Below, piece by piece: positions 1 to 5,950 of a stretch of 7,295 bases of DNA. The notes under the pieces are model-generated. The model did no database searches. It had not been told where the DNA came from and was given only the letters and a program-made list of their open reading frames with translations. The stretch comes from SAR86 cluster bacterium (lineage in GTDB: Bacteria > Pseudomonadota > Gammaproteobacteria > Pseudomonadales > Azotimanducaceae), in NCBI GenBank assembly GCA_013204195.1, contig JABMOJ010000349.1:1-7295 (forward strand). The letters are read 5' to 3'. The position numbers were made by a program, and so were the translations under genes. Within the stretch, counting starts at the first letter, position 1; every line of letters starts with the position of its first letter.

Positions 1-78
1 CTTTATGCCGGTGAGCTTTATAATATCACTCGTAAAGTCACTGAAAGACTCAATGAATTAGGTGCGAAGAACCCCTAA
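1..78 (+). CDS. skp: Probable periplasmic chaperone Skp/OmpH, C-terminal end only
   Basis: An open frame enters from the left edge and stops at TAA 76-78, giving 25 residues that begin LYAGELYNITRKV and end in LGAKNP. The pattern of a Tyr-containing strand followed by an Ile-Thr-x-x-Val helix is what the C-terminus of Skp/OmpH proteins usually looks like. Skp is a trimeric periplasmic holdase that carries unfolded outer-membrane proteins to the BAM complex. The call rests mainly on position: skp lies directly upstream of lpxD in most gammaproteobacteria, and here the gap is only 36 bases. The fragment is too short to prove the family, so another small gene is possible. The start and signal peptide lie outside the window. 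Confidence 0.65.
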   Translation, partial: LYAGELYNITRKVTERLNELGAKNP

Positions 79-114
79 ATCAACCGCGAAAGTTGATTTT
101 AACGGTTAATCGAA

Positions 115-1143
115 ATGACTTTTTCAATCAGTCTCGGGGACCTGGCCCAAAGGTATCATTTGGAGTTCGTGGGTGACCCGACTATTGAAGTGAGCGGTAT
201 CGCGAACCTGCGAGATGCTCATTCGGCGCAACTGGCTTTCTTGTTCAGCTCGGTCTACCGGCCAATGCTAAATGAGACAGCCGCTGCCGCCGTGGTGATG
301 CGCAAGGCAGATTCAGTAGGCAGTGACAAACCCGCTTTAATCAGTGACCAACCTAGAATGGTTTGGGCGTTGATTGCCGAATTATTTGATCCGACGCCAG
401 TGCCGGATAGAGTCATTCATCCATCCGCGATGGTTCACCCCAGCGTTGTTGTTGGTAGGAACGTCACGATCGGTGCCAATGTAGTGATCGAAGCCGGTTG
501 CCACATTGGCGATGCCGTTAGTATCGGCGCAGGATCGGTCATTGGCGAAGGCGTCAGTCTCGGTGATCAAACTCGGTTGTTTGCCAATGTTACCCTCTAC
601 CATGGGGTGCATGTGGGTCGCTACTGCATTGTTCATAGCGGTGCAGTGATAGGGGCTGACGGTTTCGGGTTCGAGTTTGATAAGGCGACGGCAACCTTAA
701 AAAAAATCCCTCAGGTCTATGGTGTGCGTATTGGGGACAGGGTGGAGATTGGAGCGGGCACTACCATCGATCGTGGTGCGCTCAATGATACATTGATCTC
801 TGACGGCGTGAAGCTCGATAACCAGATTCAGGTGGGGCACGGCACTCGGATTGGTGCTAACACTGCGATATCGGGCTGCACTGCTATTGCTGGTAGTACC
901 CGTATTGGCGCCTATTGTTTGATCGGTGGCGGGGTGGGTATTGTCGATAATATTGAGATTGTTGATCAAGTTGAGATTACTGCTATGTCGCTGGTGAGCC
1001 AGTCGATCATGAAGAAAGGAAGATATTCATCCGGTACGAGTTTGTTGCCGGGTAGAGATTGGAAGCGCAGTATTGTTGGATTCAAACGGCTAGATGAAAT
1101 CCTCAAGCGGCTTCGCAGATTAGAGTCGGGGCGAAGTAGCTAG
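115..1143 (+). CDS. lpxD: UDP-3-O-(3-hydroxyacyl)glucosamine N-acyltransferase LpxD
   Basis: LpxD transfers a 3-hydroxyacyl chain from acyl-ACP to the 2-amino group of UDP-3-O-acyl-glucosamine, the third step of lipid A synthesis, in the cytoplasm. The 342 residues match the family length (about 340). Residues 1-100 form the uridine-binding N-terminal domain. From about 105 to 300 runs a left-handed beta-helix of hexapeptide repeats (I/V-G-x-x-x patterns). The conserved GADGFGF stretch is at 180-186, and the presumed catalytic histidine is H242. The C-terminal helix (about 318-340) is rich in Arg, Lys and Leu, as in trimeric LpxD. ATG 115 gives the standard N-terminus, but no strong Shine-Dalgarno precedes it, so translation may depend on the upstream gene. 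Two in-frame TAG codons end the gene (1141-1146). Oddity: the motif around H242 reads QVGHG, where I expect QIAHN. Confidence 0.97.
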   Translation: MTFSISLGDLAQRYHLEFVGDPTIEVSGIANLRDAHSAQLAFLFSSVYRPMLNETAAAAVVMRKADSVGSDKPALISDQPRMVWALIAELFDPTPVPDRVIHPSAMVHPSVVVGRNVTIGANVVIEAGCHIGDAVSIGAGSVIGEGVSLGDQTRLFANVTLYHGVHVGRYCIVHSGAVIGADGFGFEFDKATATLKKIPQVYGVRIGDRVEIGAGTTIDRGALNDTLISDGVKLDNQIQVGHGTRIGANTAISGCTAIAGSTRIGAYCLIGGGVGIVDNIEIVDQVEITAMSLVSQSIMKKGRYSSGTSLLPGRDWKRSIVGFKRLDEILKRLRRLESGRSS

Positions 1144-1198
1144 TAGCCGCCCGTCCTGTCAGTGCGCTACAGCTAACCTATGACCTAAGAGAAACAAG

Positions 1199-1636
1199 AT
1201 GGAAGTCACTGAAATTTGGAAGTATTTGCCCCACCGGTATCCCTTTTTGTTGGTCGATCGGGTAATCGAGTTTGAAGCCAACAAGCGTATCGTTGCCATC
1301 AAAAATGTGACGATTAATGAGCCGCAATTCACCGGCCACTTCCCGATGACGCCGGTATTTCCAGGCGTTATGATCGTCGAAGCCTTGGCTCAGGCTTCTG
1401 GCATATTGGCGTTTAAGAGTCGTAACCGCACCCTCGAAGATGGCTATATCTATTACCTCGCTGGCACCGACAAGACCAAATTTAAGCGTTCTGTAGTTCC
1501 AGGTGACCAACTGCGTCTAGAAGTTGAAATTGTCAATCTGCGCAATCATTGGATGAAAGCGGTTGGTCGGGCCTATGTTGGTGATCAATTGGCATGCTCG
1601 ACTTTCCTTACCTGCGCCGAACAAAAAGTCACCTAG
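1199..1636 (+). CDS. fabZ: 3-hydroxyacyl-[acyl-carrier-protein] dehydratase FabZ
   Basis: FabZ dehydrates 3-hydroxyacyl-ACP to trans-2-enoyl-ACP in type II fatty-acid synthesis. It competes with the lipid A acyltransferases for the same 3-hydroxyacyl-ACP pool, which explains its place among lpx genes. The 145-residue protein is a single hot-dog fold. It shows the [13 protein letters not shown] opening (10-22), the catalytic histidine H47 in GHFP, and the catalytic glutamate E61 in [11 protein letters not shown]. The 14-residue spacing between them matches E. coli H54/E68. The downstream [13 protein letters not shown] segment is also typical. ATG 1199 follows a weak purine-rich AAGAGA. The gene lies 55 bases after lpxD. 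Its stop is 28 bases before lpxB, where lpxA is normally found. Confidence 0.98.
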   Translation: MEVTEIWKYLPHRYPFLLVDRVIEFEANKRIVAIKNVTINEPQFTGHFPMTPVFPGVMIVEALAQASGILAFKSRNRTLEDGYIYYLAGTDKTKFKRSVVPGDQLRLEVEIVNLRNHWMKAVGRAYVGDQLACSTFLTCAEQKVT

Positions 1637-1664
1637 CGGCCGCGGCGATAATCAAGGTGTAGTG

Positions 1665-2846
1665 ATGGTAAGCCCCGTACCTCAAGCTAAACCATTAACG
1701 ATTGCTCTACTTGCCGGAGAGCTCTCGGGCGACAATCTGGGTGCGCCGTTGATGCGGGCTATTCGGCGATTGCATCCCGATGTGCGGTTTGTTGGTGTCG
1801 GCGGGCCGGCGATGATCGCAGCTGGATTGGTGTGCTGGACAGATATCGAGGCGCTGTCGGTCAATGGGTTTGTTGAGCCGTTGAAGCGCCTACCGTCGCT
1901 TCTGAAAATACTGTTGTCGACCACAGATGCCATCGTTAAATTACAGGTGGACTGTTTCGTCGGGATTGATTTCAATTTCTTCAATGGCTTGCTAGAAGGT
2001 CGGTTGAAGAAACGTGGCATCAAGACGGTGCATTATGTCTCGCCTTCGGTTTGGGCATGGCGCAAGGGTCGAATCAACAACATCAAAAAAAATGTTGATC
2101 TAATGCTGACCCTGTATCCGTTTGAAAATGAGATTTACGCTCAACATCAAATCAATTCCGTATTCGTTGGTCATCCTAGGGCCGACGAGATAGCGCCCAT
2201 TCAGGATGAGCGAAGCAGAATATCTGCCCGTGCGCAGTTGCAGATCGACGTTGATCGGCCAGTGGTCGCGCTCCTGCCAGGTAGTCGCGCCAGTGAAGTG
2301 AACTTCAGTGGTCCAGATTTTCTGCAAGCGGCGCAGTTGATCCAAGCGGAGCTGAGCGCCGTCATTTTTGTAATACCCGCAGCCAACGAACGTCGGGCTC
2401 GGCAGCTACGACAGCTCATTGCGCGCTATGGCCAGGGACTCGATACGGTGTTGATCGACAGTCAGGCAGAACTCGCCATGTTGGCGGCAGATGTGGTGGT
2501 CGTCAATGCGGGCACGGCAACCCTTGAGGCGATGCTGTTGCAGCGCCCGATGGTGATGTCCTATCGGCTCGGTGCTATGACCTATGCTCTTGTTTCACGA
2601 ATGGTGTCGACGCCGTATTTTGCCCTGCCGAATATACTCTCTGGGCGACAACTGGTGCGTGAACTCATTCAGGATCAAGCAACCCCTGCTGCTTTATGTC
2701 GGGAAACCCTCAGTTTATTCGACGATGCCAATCGAAACAGTCTGTTGGCCGAATATGCCGTGATCCACCAGCAGTTGCGTCGAAACGCTGGCGAGCAGGC
2801 CGCGAGGGCCGTGCTGGGGCTATGCCAGCGACCGGTGTTGACCTAG
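1665..2846 (+). CDS. lpxB: Lipid-A-disaccharide synthase LpxB
   Basis: LpxB is a GT19-family glycosyltransferase that joins UDP-2,3-diacylglucosamine to lipid X, forming the beta-1,6 lipid A disaccharide on the inner face of the inner membrane. The 393 residues compare with 382 in E. coli. Visible motifs are AGELSGD (17-23; family AGEASGD), [18 protein letters not shown] (126 on), [16 protein letters not shown] (203-211, nucleotide binding), [11 protein letters not shown] (281 on) and [10 protein letters not shown] chose ATG 1665 because AAGGTG (1654-1659) sits at good spacing and an earlier start would run into fabZ. GTG 1662 is a close alternative. Oddities: residues 100-107 read GIDFNFFN where GIDAPDFN is usual, keeping D102 but replacing the second Asp with Phe; and NAGTAT replaces the common ASGTAT. 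The gene overlaps rnhB by 25 bases, so the two are probably co-transcribed. Confidence 0.95.
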   Translation: MVSPVPQAKPLTIALLAGELSGDNLGAPLMRAIRRLHPDVRFVGVGGPAMIAAGLVCWTDIEALSVNGFVEPLKRLPSLLKILLSTTDAIVKLQVDCFVGIDFNFFNGLLEGRLKKRGIKTVHYVSPSVWAWRKGRINNIKKNVDLMLTLYPFENEIYAQHQINSVFVGHPRADEIAPIQDERSRISARAQLQIDVDRPVVALLPGSRASEVNFSGPDFLQAAQLIQAELSAVIFVIPAANERRARQLRQLIARYGQGLDTVLIDSQAELAMLAADVVVVNAGTATLEAMLLQRPMVMSYRLGAMTYALVSRMVSTPYFALPNILSGRQLVRELIQDQATPAALCRETLSLFDDANRNSLLAEYAVIHQQLRRNAGEQAARAVLGLCQRPVLT

Positions 2847-3448
2847 TGTATTGGCAGGAATATTGTGCGGGCGTCGATGAGGTGGGGCGAGGGCCGCTTG
2901 CTGGTGCGGTTTATGCGGCGGCGGTCATTCTGGATCCTTTTATACCTATAGTCGGATTACGGGACTCCAAGGCGTTGACCCAGAAAAAGCGCGAAGCCCT
3001 AGATCCACTCATTAAATCTCGAGCGGTCGCCTACTGTATTGCCTCGGCCAGCGTGGTTGAAATCGATCAGATTAATATTCTTCAGGCCAGTATGCTGGCT
3101 ATGCAGCGAGCTGTGGCCGGTTTAGACTCGGTAGTGGATTTCGTGCTTGTAGATGGTAATCGCAGCCCCGGGTTTGCCTGCCCCTCGGAATGGCTGGTTA
3201 AGGGTGATACTAAATTTGATGCGATTAAGGCCGCGTCAATTATTGCCAAGGTGGCCCGTGATAGAGAGATGTTGCGGCTCGATGCTCTCTATCCAGCTTA
3301 TGGTTTCAGCCAGCATAAGGGCTATCCGACACCTTTTCATCTGGCTGCGCTGAAAAAACATGGACCCTCAGCGGTCCATCGGCTGTCTTTCGGGCCCTGC
3401 AAATTGGAGGCTTTGCGGCAGTCTCAGGATCAACAAAGCGGTTCTTAG
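2822..3448 (+). CDS. rnhB: Ribonuclease HII
   Basis: RNase HII cuts RNA in RNA-DNA hybrids and nicks 5' of single ribonucleotides built into DNA, starting ribonucleotide excision repair. The 208 residues compare with 198 in E. coli. The catalytic set is complete and in register with E. coli at a constant offset of three: D19 and E20 in [14 protein letters not shown]111 in VLVDGN and D129 in [13 protein letters not shown]. The [13 protein letters not shown] block and the [10 protein letters not shown]-terminal motif are also present. ATG 2822 lies inside the end of lpxB, 25 bases before and including its stop, which suggests translational coupling. GTG 2846 is an alternative start that would overlap the lpxB stop by one base and still leave the first motif intact. 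No strong Shine-Dalgarno separates these choices. Confidence 0.96.
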   Translation: MPATGVDLVYWQEYCAGVDEVGRGPLAGAVYAAAVILDPFIPIVGLRDSKALTQKKREALDPLIKSRAVAYCIASASVVEIDQINILQASMLAMQRAVAGLDSVVDFVLVDGNRSPGFACPSEWLVKGDTKFDAIKAASIIAKVARDREMLRLDALYPAYGFSQHKGYPTPFHLAALKKHGPSAVHRLSFGPCKLEALRQSQDQQSGS

Positions 3449-3595
3449 CGTGGTCGTTAGTGTGTATCTTAACCGGCAGAACCGCCAGTTCGGCCCGACT
3501 CGAGACCTTGGCAAAGCATGACGGCCTATGTGAACATATAGCATGGGTGGAACTTTCATTAATCTAACTTATTAATTTAACGGACGGGTGAGTCA
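3449..3595 (+). promoter_or_regulatory. rnhB to 3596-gene spacer with AT-rich upstream segment
   Basis: This 147-base spacer breaks the tight spacing of the lpx-rnhB run, so the gene at 3596 may have its own promoter. TTGGCA at 3508-3513 resembles a -35 box, but no good -10 lies at the right distance. From about 3554 to 3580 the sequence is AT-rich and holds two copies of ATTAAT (3558-3563 and 3571-3576) separated by seven bases, a spacing compatible with an operator or UP-like element. A good Shine-Dalgarno, GGGTGAG (3586-3592), precedes ATG 3596. I see no convincing intrinsic terminator after rnhB. Confidence 0.25.
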
Positions 3596-4837
3596 ATGGA
3601 CCAGCAACGAGAGTTTGATGTGGTGCTATTTGGGGCGACGGGTTTTACTGGCAAGTTAGTCGCTGAGTACCTCTGTAAAACCTATGGCGTTGCAGGTGAG
3701 CTAAAATGGGCGCTGGCCGGCCGTAACCAAGCCAAGCTCGAGGCCGTGCGCACAGACCTGCTCGGTGCCGGCGAAACTTCCGTGGCGCTCATCGTCGTGG
3801 AGAGTCTGGATCAGGCTGCCATGAACGCCATGGCGGCTCGAACGGCCGTGGTCTGCACAACCGTTGGTCCCTACGCCCTTTATGGGACGCCCCTGGTGGC
3901 GGCCTGTGTCGCCCACGGCACCCATTACTGCGACTTGACCGGCGAGGTACAGTGGATGCATCGGGTGATTAACGAGTATCAGACCCCTGCGGAGGCCTCC
4001 GGTGCCCGCATTGTTCATACCTGCGGATTTGACAGCATCCCGTCAGATTTAGGTGCCTTCTACGTTCAGGAACAGATGCATGCCCGGCATGGTGTTTATG
4101 CTCAACAGGTCAAATATCGGGTCGTTAAAGCCGAGGGTGGTATGAGTGGCGGAACGGTCGCCAGCATGATGAACATGATGGAGGAAGTAAAAGCTGATCC
4201 CAGCATCGGTGAAATTATCAATGATCCTTATGCCCTCGATCCGGTGAACATGCCGCGGGGTCCAGATGGAGCTGATCAGGTTGCCCCCCTGTATGACGCG
4301 CACTTTAAGCAGTGGACGGCCCCTTTTGTCATGGCGGCGATCAACACTCGGGTCGTGCGCCGCAGCAACGCTTTGTTGGGCTATCGTTACGGGCCGCAGT
4401 TTCGGTATGACGAGGCGATCTTAACCGGCGCCGGTCCTGTGGGTTATATGAAAGCGGTCGCCGTCGCCTCAGGCACCTTCTTGATGATGATCGCCTCTGC
4501 GATTGCGCCTGTACGTAACTTGTTAAAGTCGGTCTTGCCCGCGCAAGGTGAGGGCCCAAGCCCTGAGACCATCGAAAAGGGTTCGTTTGTGATTGAACTG
4601 TTGGCGCTGCATCCGACTGACGCCACTAAAAATCTGCGGGCGCGAGTCACGGCAGATCGCGATCCCGGTTACGGTGCGACCTCCAAGATGTTGGGCGAAA
4701 GTGCTGTGTGTCTGGCGCTTGACGAGCTTGATGTGAGCGGTGGATGCTTGACGCCGTCCGCGGCTATGGGCATGACGCTGATCGATCGGCTGGTAGAGAA
4801 GGCGGGCATGACCTTTGAGATCCTTGATCGGCCCTGA
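3596..4837 (+). CDS. Saccharopine dehydrogenase-like / trans-acting enoyl reductase family protein
   Basis: This 413-residue protein belongs to the family that includes human SCCPDH and the mycobacterial trans-acting enoyl reductase Rv2953, which reduces a double bond during phthiocerol/phenolphthiocerol lipid synthesis. An N-terminal Rossmann fold carries the nucleotide-binding GATGFTG loop at 13-19, followed by WALAGRNQAKLE, a pattern suited to NADP(H). TTVGPYALYG (from 88), CDLTGE (112-117) and CGFDSIPSD (143-151) are the family's signature blocks. A hydrophobic stretch at about 285-305 could touch or enter a membrane. The length matches the mycobacterial proteins (about 418). The family is certain from these motifs; the substrate is not. 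No polyketide synthase lies nearby, so an enoyl reductase role on another lipid is only inference. A Shine-Dalgarno GGGTGAG precedes the ATG. This gene interrupts the usual rnhB-dnaE neighbourhood. Confidence 0.88.
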   Translation: MDQQREFDVVLFGATGFTGKLVAEYLCKTYGVAGELKWALAGRNQAKLEAVRTDLLGAGETSVALIVVESLDQAAMNAMAARTAVVCTTVGPYALYGTPLVAACVAHGTHYCDLTGEVQWMHRVINEYQTPAEASGARIVHTCGFDSIPSDLGAFYVQEQMHARHGVYAQQVKYRVVKAEGGMSGGTVASMMNMMEEVKADPSIGEIINDPYALDPVNMPRGPDGADQVAPLYDAHFKQWTAPFVMAAINTRVVRRSNALLGYRYGPQFRYDEAILTGAGPVGYMKAVAVASGTFLMMIASAIAPVRNLLKSVLPAQGEGPSPETIEKGSFVIELLALHPTDATKNLRARVTADRDPGYGATSKMLGESAVCLALDELDVSGGCLTPSAAMGMTLIDRLVEKAGMTFEILDRP

Positions 4838-4856
4838 TCAGCCCTGCTCAAGAGCA
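4826..4856 (+). repeat. 10-base tandem repeat across the stop codon, followed by a short palindrome
   Basis: GATCGGCCCT (4826-4835) is followed directly by GATCAGCCCT (4836-4845), matching at nine of ten positions, and the TGA stop (4835-4837) sits at the junction. Immediately after, TGCTC-AA-GAGCA (4845-4856) forms five-base inverted arms. There is no T-run, so this is not a convincing terminator. It looks like a small local duplication at the gene end. Confidence 0.5.
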
Positions 4857-4903
4857 CAGTCTGTTCGACTCAAGAAGCGACTGCGGCAGCGATGATTTAA
4901 CCA

Positions 4904-4917
4904 GCGGTGATGACCGC
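4904..4917 (+). promoter_or_regulatory. Small hairpin just upstream of the yaiI ribosome binding site
   Basis: GCGGT (4904-4908) and ACCGC (4913-4917) can pair around a four-base loop GATG. The stem ends five bases before the Shine-Dalgarno GGAAGG (4923-4928). It could modestly affect access to the ribosome binding site, but a five-base stem may be chance. Confidence 0.25.
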
Positions 4918-4933
4918 GAGATGGAAGGCGCAG

Positions 4934-5380
4934 ATGAATATTTGGGTTGATGCAGATGCCTGCCCGGTTGTGATAAAGGAAATACTATTCCGAGCGGCAG
5001 AACGAACCGGCGTGACAGTGACCCTGGTGGCAAATCAATGGCTACGAACGCCGCCGTTGGCAAATATAAGGGCCGTTCAGGTGATGGCGGGATTTGATGT
5101 GGCTGACGCTGAGATCGTAAAGCGCCTGGTTGCCGGCGATCTGGTGATCACCAGTGATATCCCGCTGGCGGCCGAAGTTGTGGAAAAACAGGGTCTGGCC
5201 TTGAGTCCGCGCGGGGAACTATTCTCTGCGGAGAATATCAAGGCGCGGTTGAATATGCGCGATTTTCTCGATACTTTGCGTGCCAGTGGCGTTAATACCG
5301 GGGGGCCGCCGACCCTGAATCAACAGGATCGACAGCTATTTGCTAATCAGCTGGATCGGCTGTTGAGCCAATGTAGCTGA
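4934..5380 (+). CDS. yaiI: UPF0178 family protein YaiI
   Basis: This 148-residue protein matches the UPF0178/YaiI family (E. coli YaiI is about 152). The N-terminus [18 protein letters not shown] contains the invariant acidic pair D6 and D8, and later blocks [25 protein letters not shown] and [12 protein letters not shown] are also conserved. The acidic N-terminal motif and fold are reminiscent of PIN/NYN-type nucleases, but the function is not established. I chose ATG 4934 because it gives the family N-terminus and follows GGAAGG (4923-4928). GTG 4907 and ATG 4910 would add up to nine unconserved residues. It lies 96 bases after the preceding gene and ends 17 bases before the converging cold-shock gene. 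Confidence 0.93.
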   Translation: MNIWVDADACPVVIKEILFRAAERTGVTVTLVANQWLRTPPLANIRAVQVMAGFDVADAEIVKRLVAGDLVITSDIPLAAEVVEKQGLALSPRGELFSAENIKARLNMRDFLDTLRASGVNTGGPPTLNQQDRQLFANQLDRLLSQCS

Positions 5381-5397
5381 TGCTACGGACAGAGGCT

Positions 5398-5604
5398 CTA
5401 CACAACAGTGACGTTTATCGCCTGGGGCCCTTTCTGCCCCTGCTCAATCTCAAACTCCACTACCTGACCATCCATTAGGGTTTTAAAACCGGGGGATTGA
5501 ATCGCGCGAAAGTGAACGAAAACATCGGGCCCACTTTCCTGTTCAATAAAGCCAAAGCCCTTCTTTTCGTCAAACCACTTCACTTTTCCAGTCGTCTTAG
5601 CCAT
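5398..5604 (-). CDS. CspA-family cold-shock protein
   Basis: A 68-residue single cold-shock domain, a five-stranded OB-fold that binds single-stranded RNA/DNA and melts RNA structure. The opening [16 protein letters not shown] includes W10 and RNP1 (KGFGFI, 15-20). RNP2 is VFVHF at 28-32. The C-terminus [13 protein letters not shown] is standard. R33 stands where E. coli CspA has Ser, as in several other family members. ATG at 5604-5602 is favoured because GGGAG (5616-5612) is seven bases upstream; GTG at 5607-5605 is the only close alternative. It faces yaiI tail to tail and is divergent from dnaE. Its leader can form a long hairpin (5641-5690), so post-transcriptional control is plausible, as for other csp genes. 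Which csp paralogue it is cannot be decided here, and cold induction is not shown. Confidence 0.95.
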   Translation of the reverse strand: MAKTTGKVKWFDEKKGFGFIEQESGPDVFVHFRAIQSPGFKTLMDGQVVEFEIEQGQKGPQAINVTVV

Positions 5605-5640
5605 CACTGTTCTCCCATAGTAGATTGATCATCAGTCCCT

Positions 5641-5690
5641 GGGTTTGTCCCTTTGGATGAAGCCGTGACACAGGCCAAAGAAAAAAACCC
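5641..5690 (-). promoter_or_regulatory. Long hairpin in the csp 5' leader
   Basis: GGGTTT (5641-5646) pairs with AAACCC (5685-5690), and CTTTGG (5651-5656) pairs with CCAAAG (5675-5680), leaving four bases on each side between the two stems. Read as minus-strand RNA, three of those four positions also pair (one U-A and two U-G wobbles), so sixteen positions carry a single mismatch. As plus-strand RNA only one of the four pairs. The fold therefore favours the csp transcript. The loop (5657-5674) contains the small dyad GTGACAC. No T-run follows, so this is not a terminator. It lies 37-86 bases upstream of the csp ATG. Confidence 0.5.
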
Positions 5691-5706
5691 ACTCGCTGAC
5701 TAGCGG
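5681..5706 (-). terminator. Weak terminator-like stem with U-tract upstream of csp
   Basis: On the minus strand, CCGCT (5706-5702) can pair with AGTGG (5693-5689, one G-U), followed by one G and seven T's (5687-5681). The stem is only five base pairs, so termination would be weak. The same G's and T's form part of one arm of the downstream leader hairpin, so the two folds exclude each other. It may be an attenuator or chance. Confidence 0.2.
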
Positions 5707-5781
5707 CACGATGCAGACAATACTTTGGATCGGACAGTAACAGTGACGGGCGCACTATCGACATGACCTAGACCTCAATAG

Positions 5782-5803
5782 TCGCTGTAATCTGTACCAG
5801 CGA
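5782..5803. repeat. Inverted repeat TCGCTG / CAGCGA
   Basis: TCGCTG (5782-5787) and CAGCGA (5798-5803) are perfect inverted arms around ten bases. The inner TA/TA can extend the stem if C5797 bulges. No T-run follows on either strand. It abuts the larger dyad at 5806-5832. Confidence 0.35.
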
Positions 5804-5805
5804 GA

Positions 5806-5832
5806 AAATATTAACGCCAGGCGTGAATTTTT
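5806..5832. promoter_or_regulatory. Operator-like 27-base imperfect palindrome
   Basis: Centred on A5819, eleven of thirteen position pairs are complementary; only 5809/5829 and 5813/5825 fail. The core is ACGCC-A-GGCGT (5814-5824), with A-rich left and T-rich right flanks. The near-contiguous core cannot form a normal hairpin loop without opening two pairs, so a dimeric DNA-binding protein site fits better than a terminator. The T's at 5828-5832 leave a weak plus-strand terminator as the alternative. The regulator is unknown. Confidence 0.4.
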
Positions 5833-5887
5833 GTAAAGCCTCTATAACGAGATCCTTGATCCCGATGCTCACGAGCAATGGTTTTGT

Positions 5888-5910
5888 CCCTCTCGGGCAT
5901 TCAGGGAGGG
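5888..5910 (+). repeat. Hairpin CCCTCTC / GGGAGGG
   Basis: CCCTCTC (5888-5894) and GGGAGGG (5904-5910) pair over seven positions with one G-U wobble in plus-strand RNA, around a nine-base loop. There is no T-run after it. It would lie in a dnaE leader if transcription starts upstream. Confidence 0.35.
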
Positions 5911-5913
5911 TGA

Positions 5914-5950
5914 CAGAATCCGCAGCGTTCTGCGGCATCGAGTCGCAGAA
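5914..5950 (+). promoter_or_regulatory. Cluster of mutually exclusive hairpins upstream of dnaE
   Basis: The segment TTCTGCGG (5928-5935) has three possible partners: CAGAA (5914-5918) with TTCTG; CCGCAG (5920-5925) with CTGCGG around a CGTT loop; and CGCAGAA (5944-5950) with TTCTGCG. Only one can form at a time. It lies about 100 bases ahead of the dnaE start. Whether it is transcribed is not known. Confidence 0.35.

Noticed and set aside
1636..1643. A NotI-type GCGGCCGC octamer exactly at the fabZ-lpxB junction, which could suggest a cloning scar where lpxA was lost
   Set aside because: Such an octamer can occur by chance in GC-balanced DNA, and no vector or linker sequence surrounds it. 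Both genes are intact with a sensible ribosome binding site. Read mapping would settle it.
1563..1664. Upstream extension of lpxB into fabZ (start at 1563)
   Set aside because: The extra 34 residues are the fabZ sequence in another frame, without family similarity; ATG 1665 has a good Shine-Dalgarno.
2696..2821. Upstream extension of the rnhB frame
   Set aside because: The additional 42 residues lie fully inside lpxB and would place the catalytic Asp far from its usual position near residue 16-19.
3361..3378. Inverted repeat TGGACC / GGTCCA as a terminator
   Set aside because: It lies inside the conserved rnhB coding sequence and has no T-run after it.
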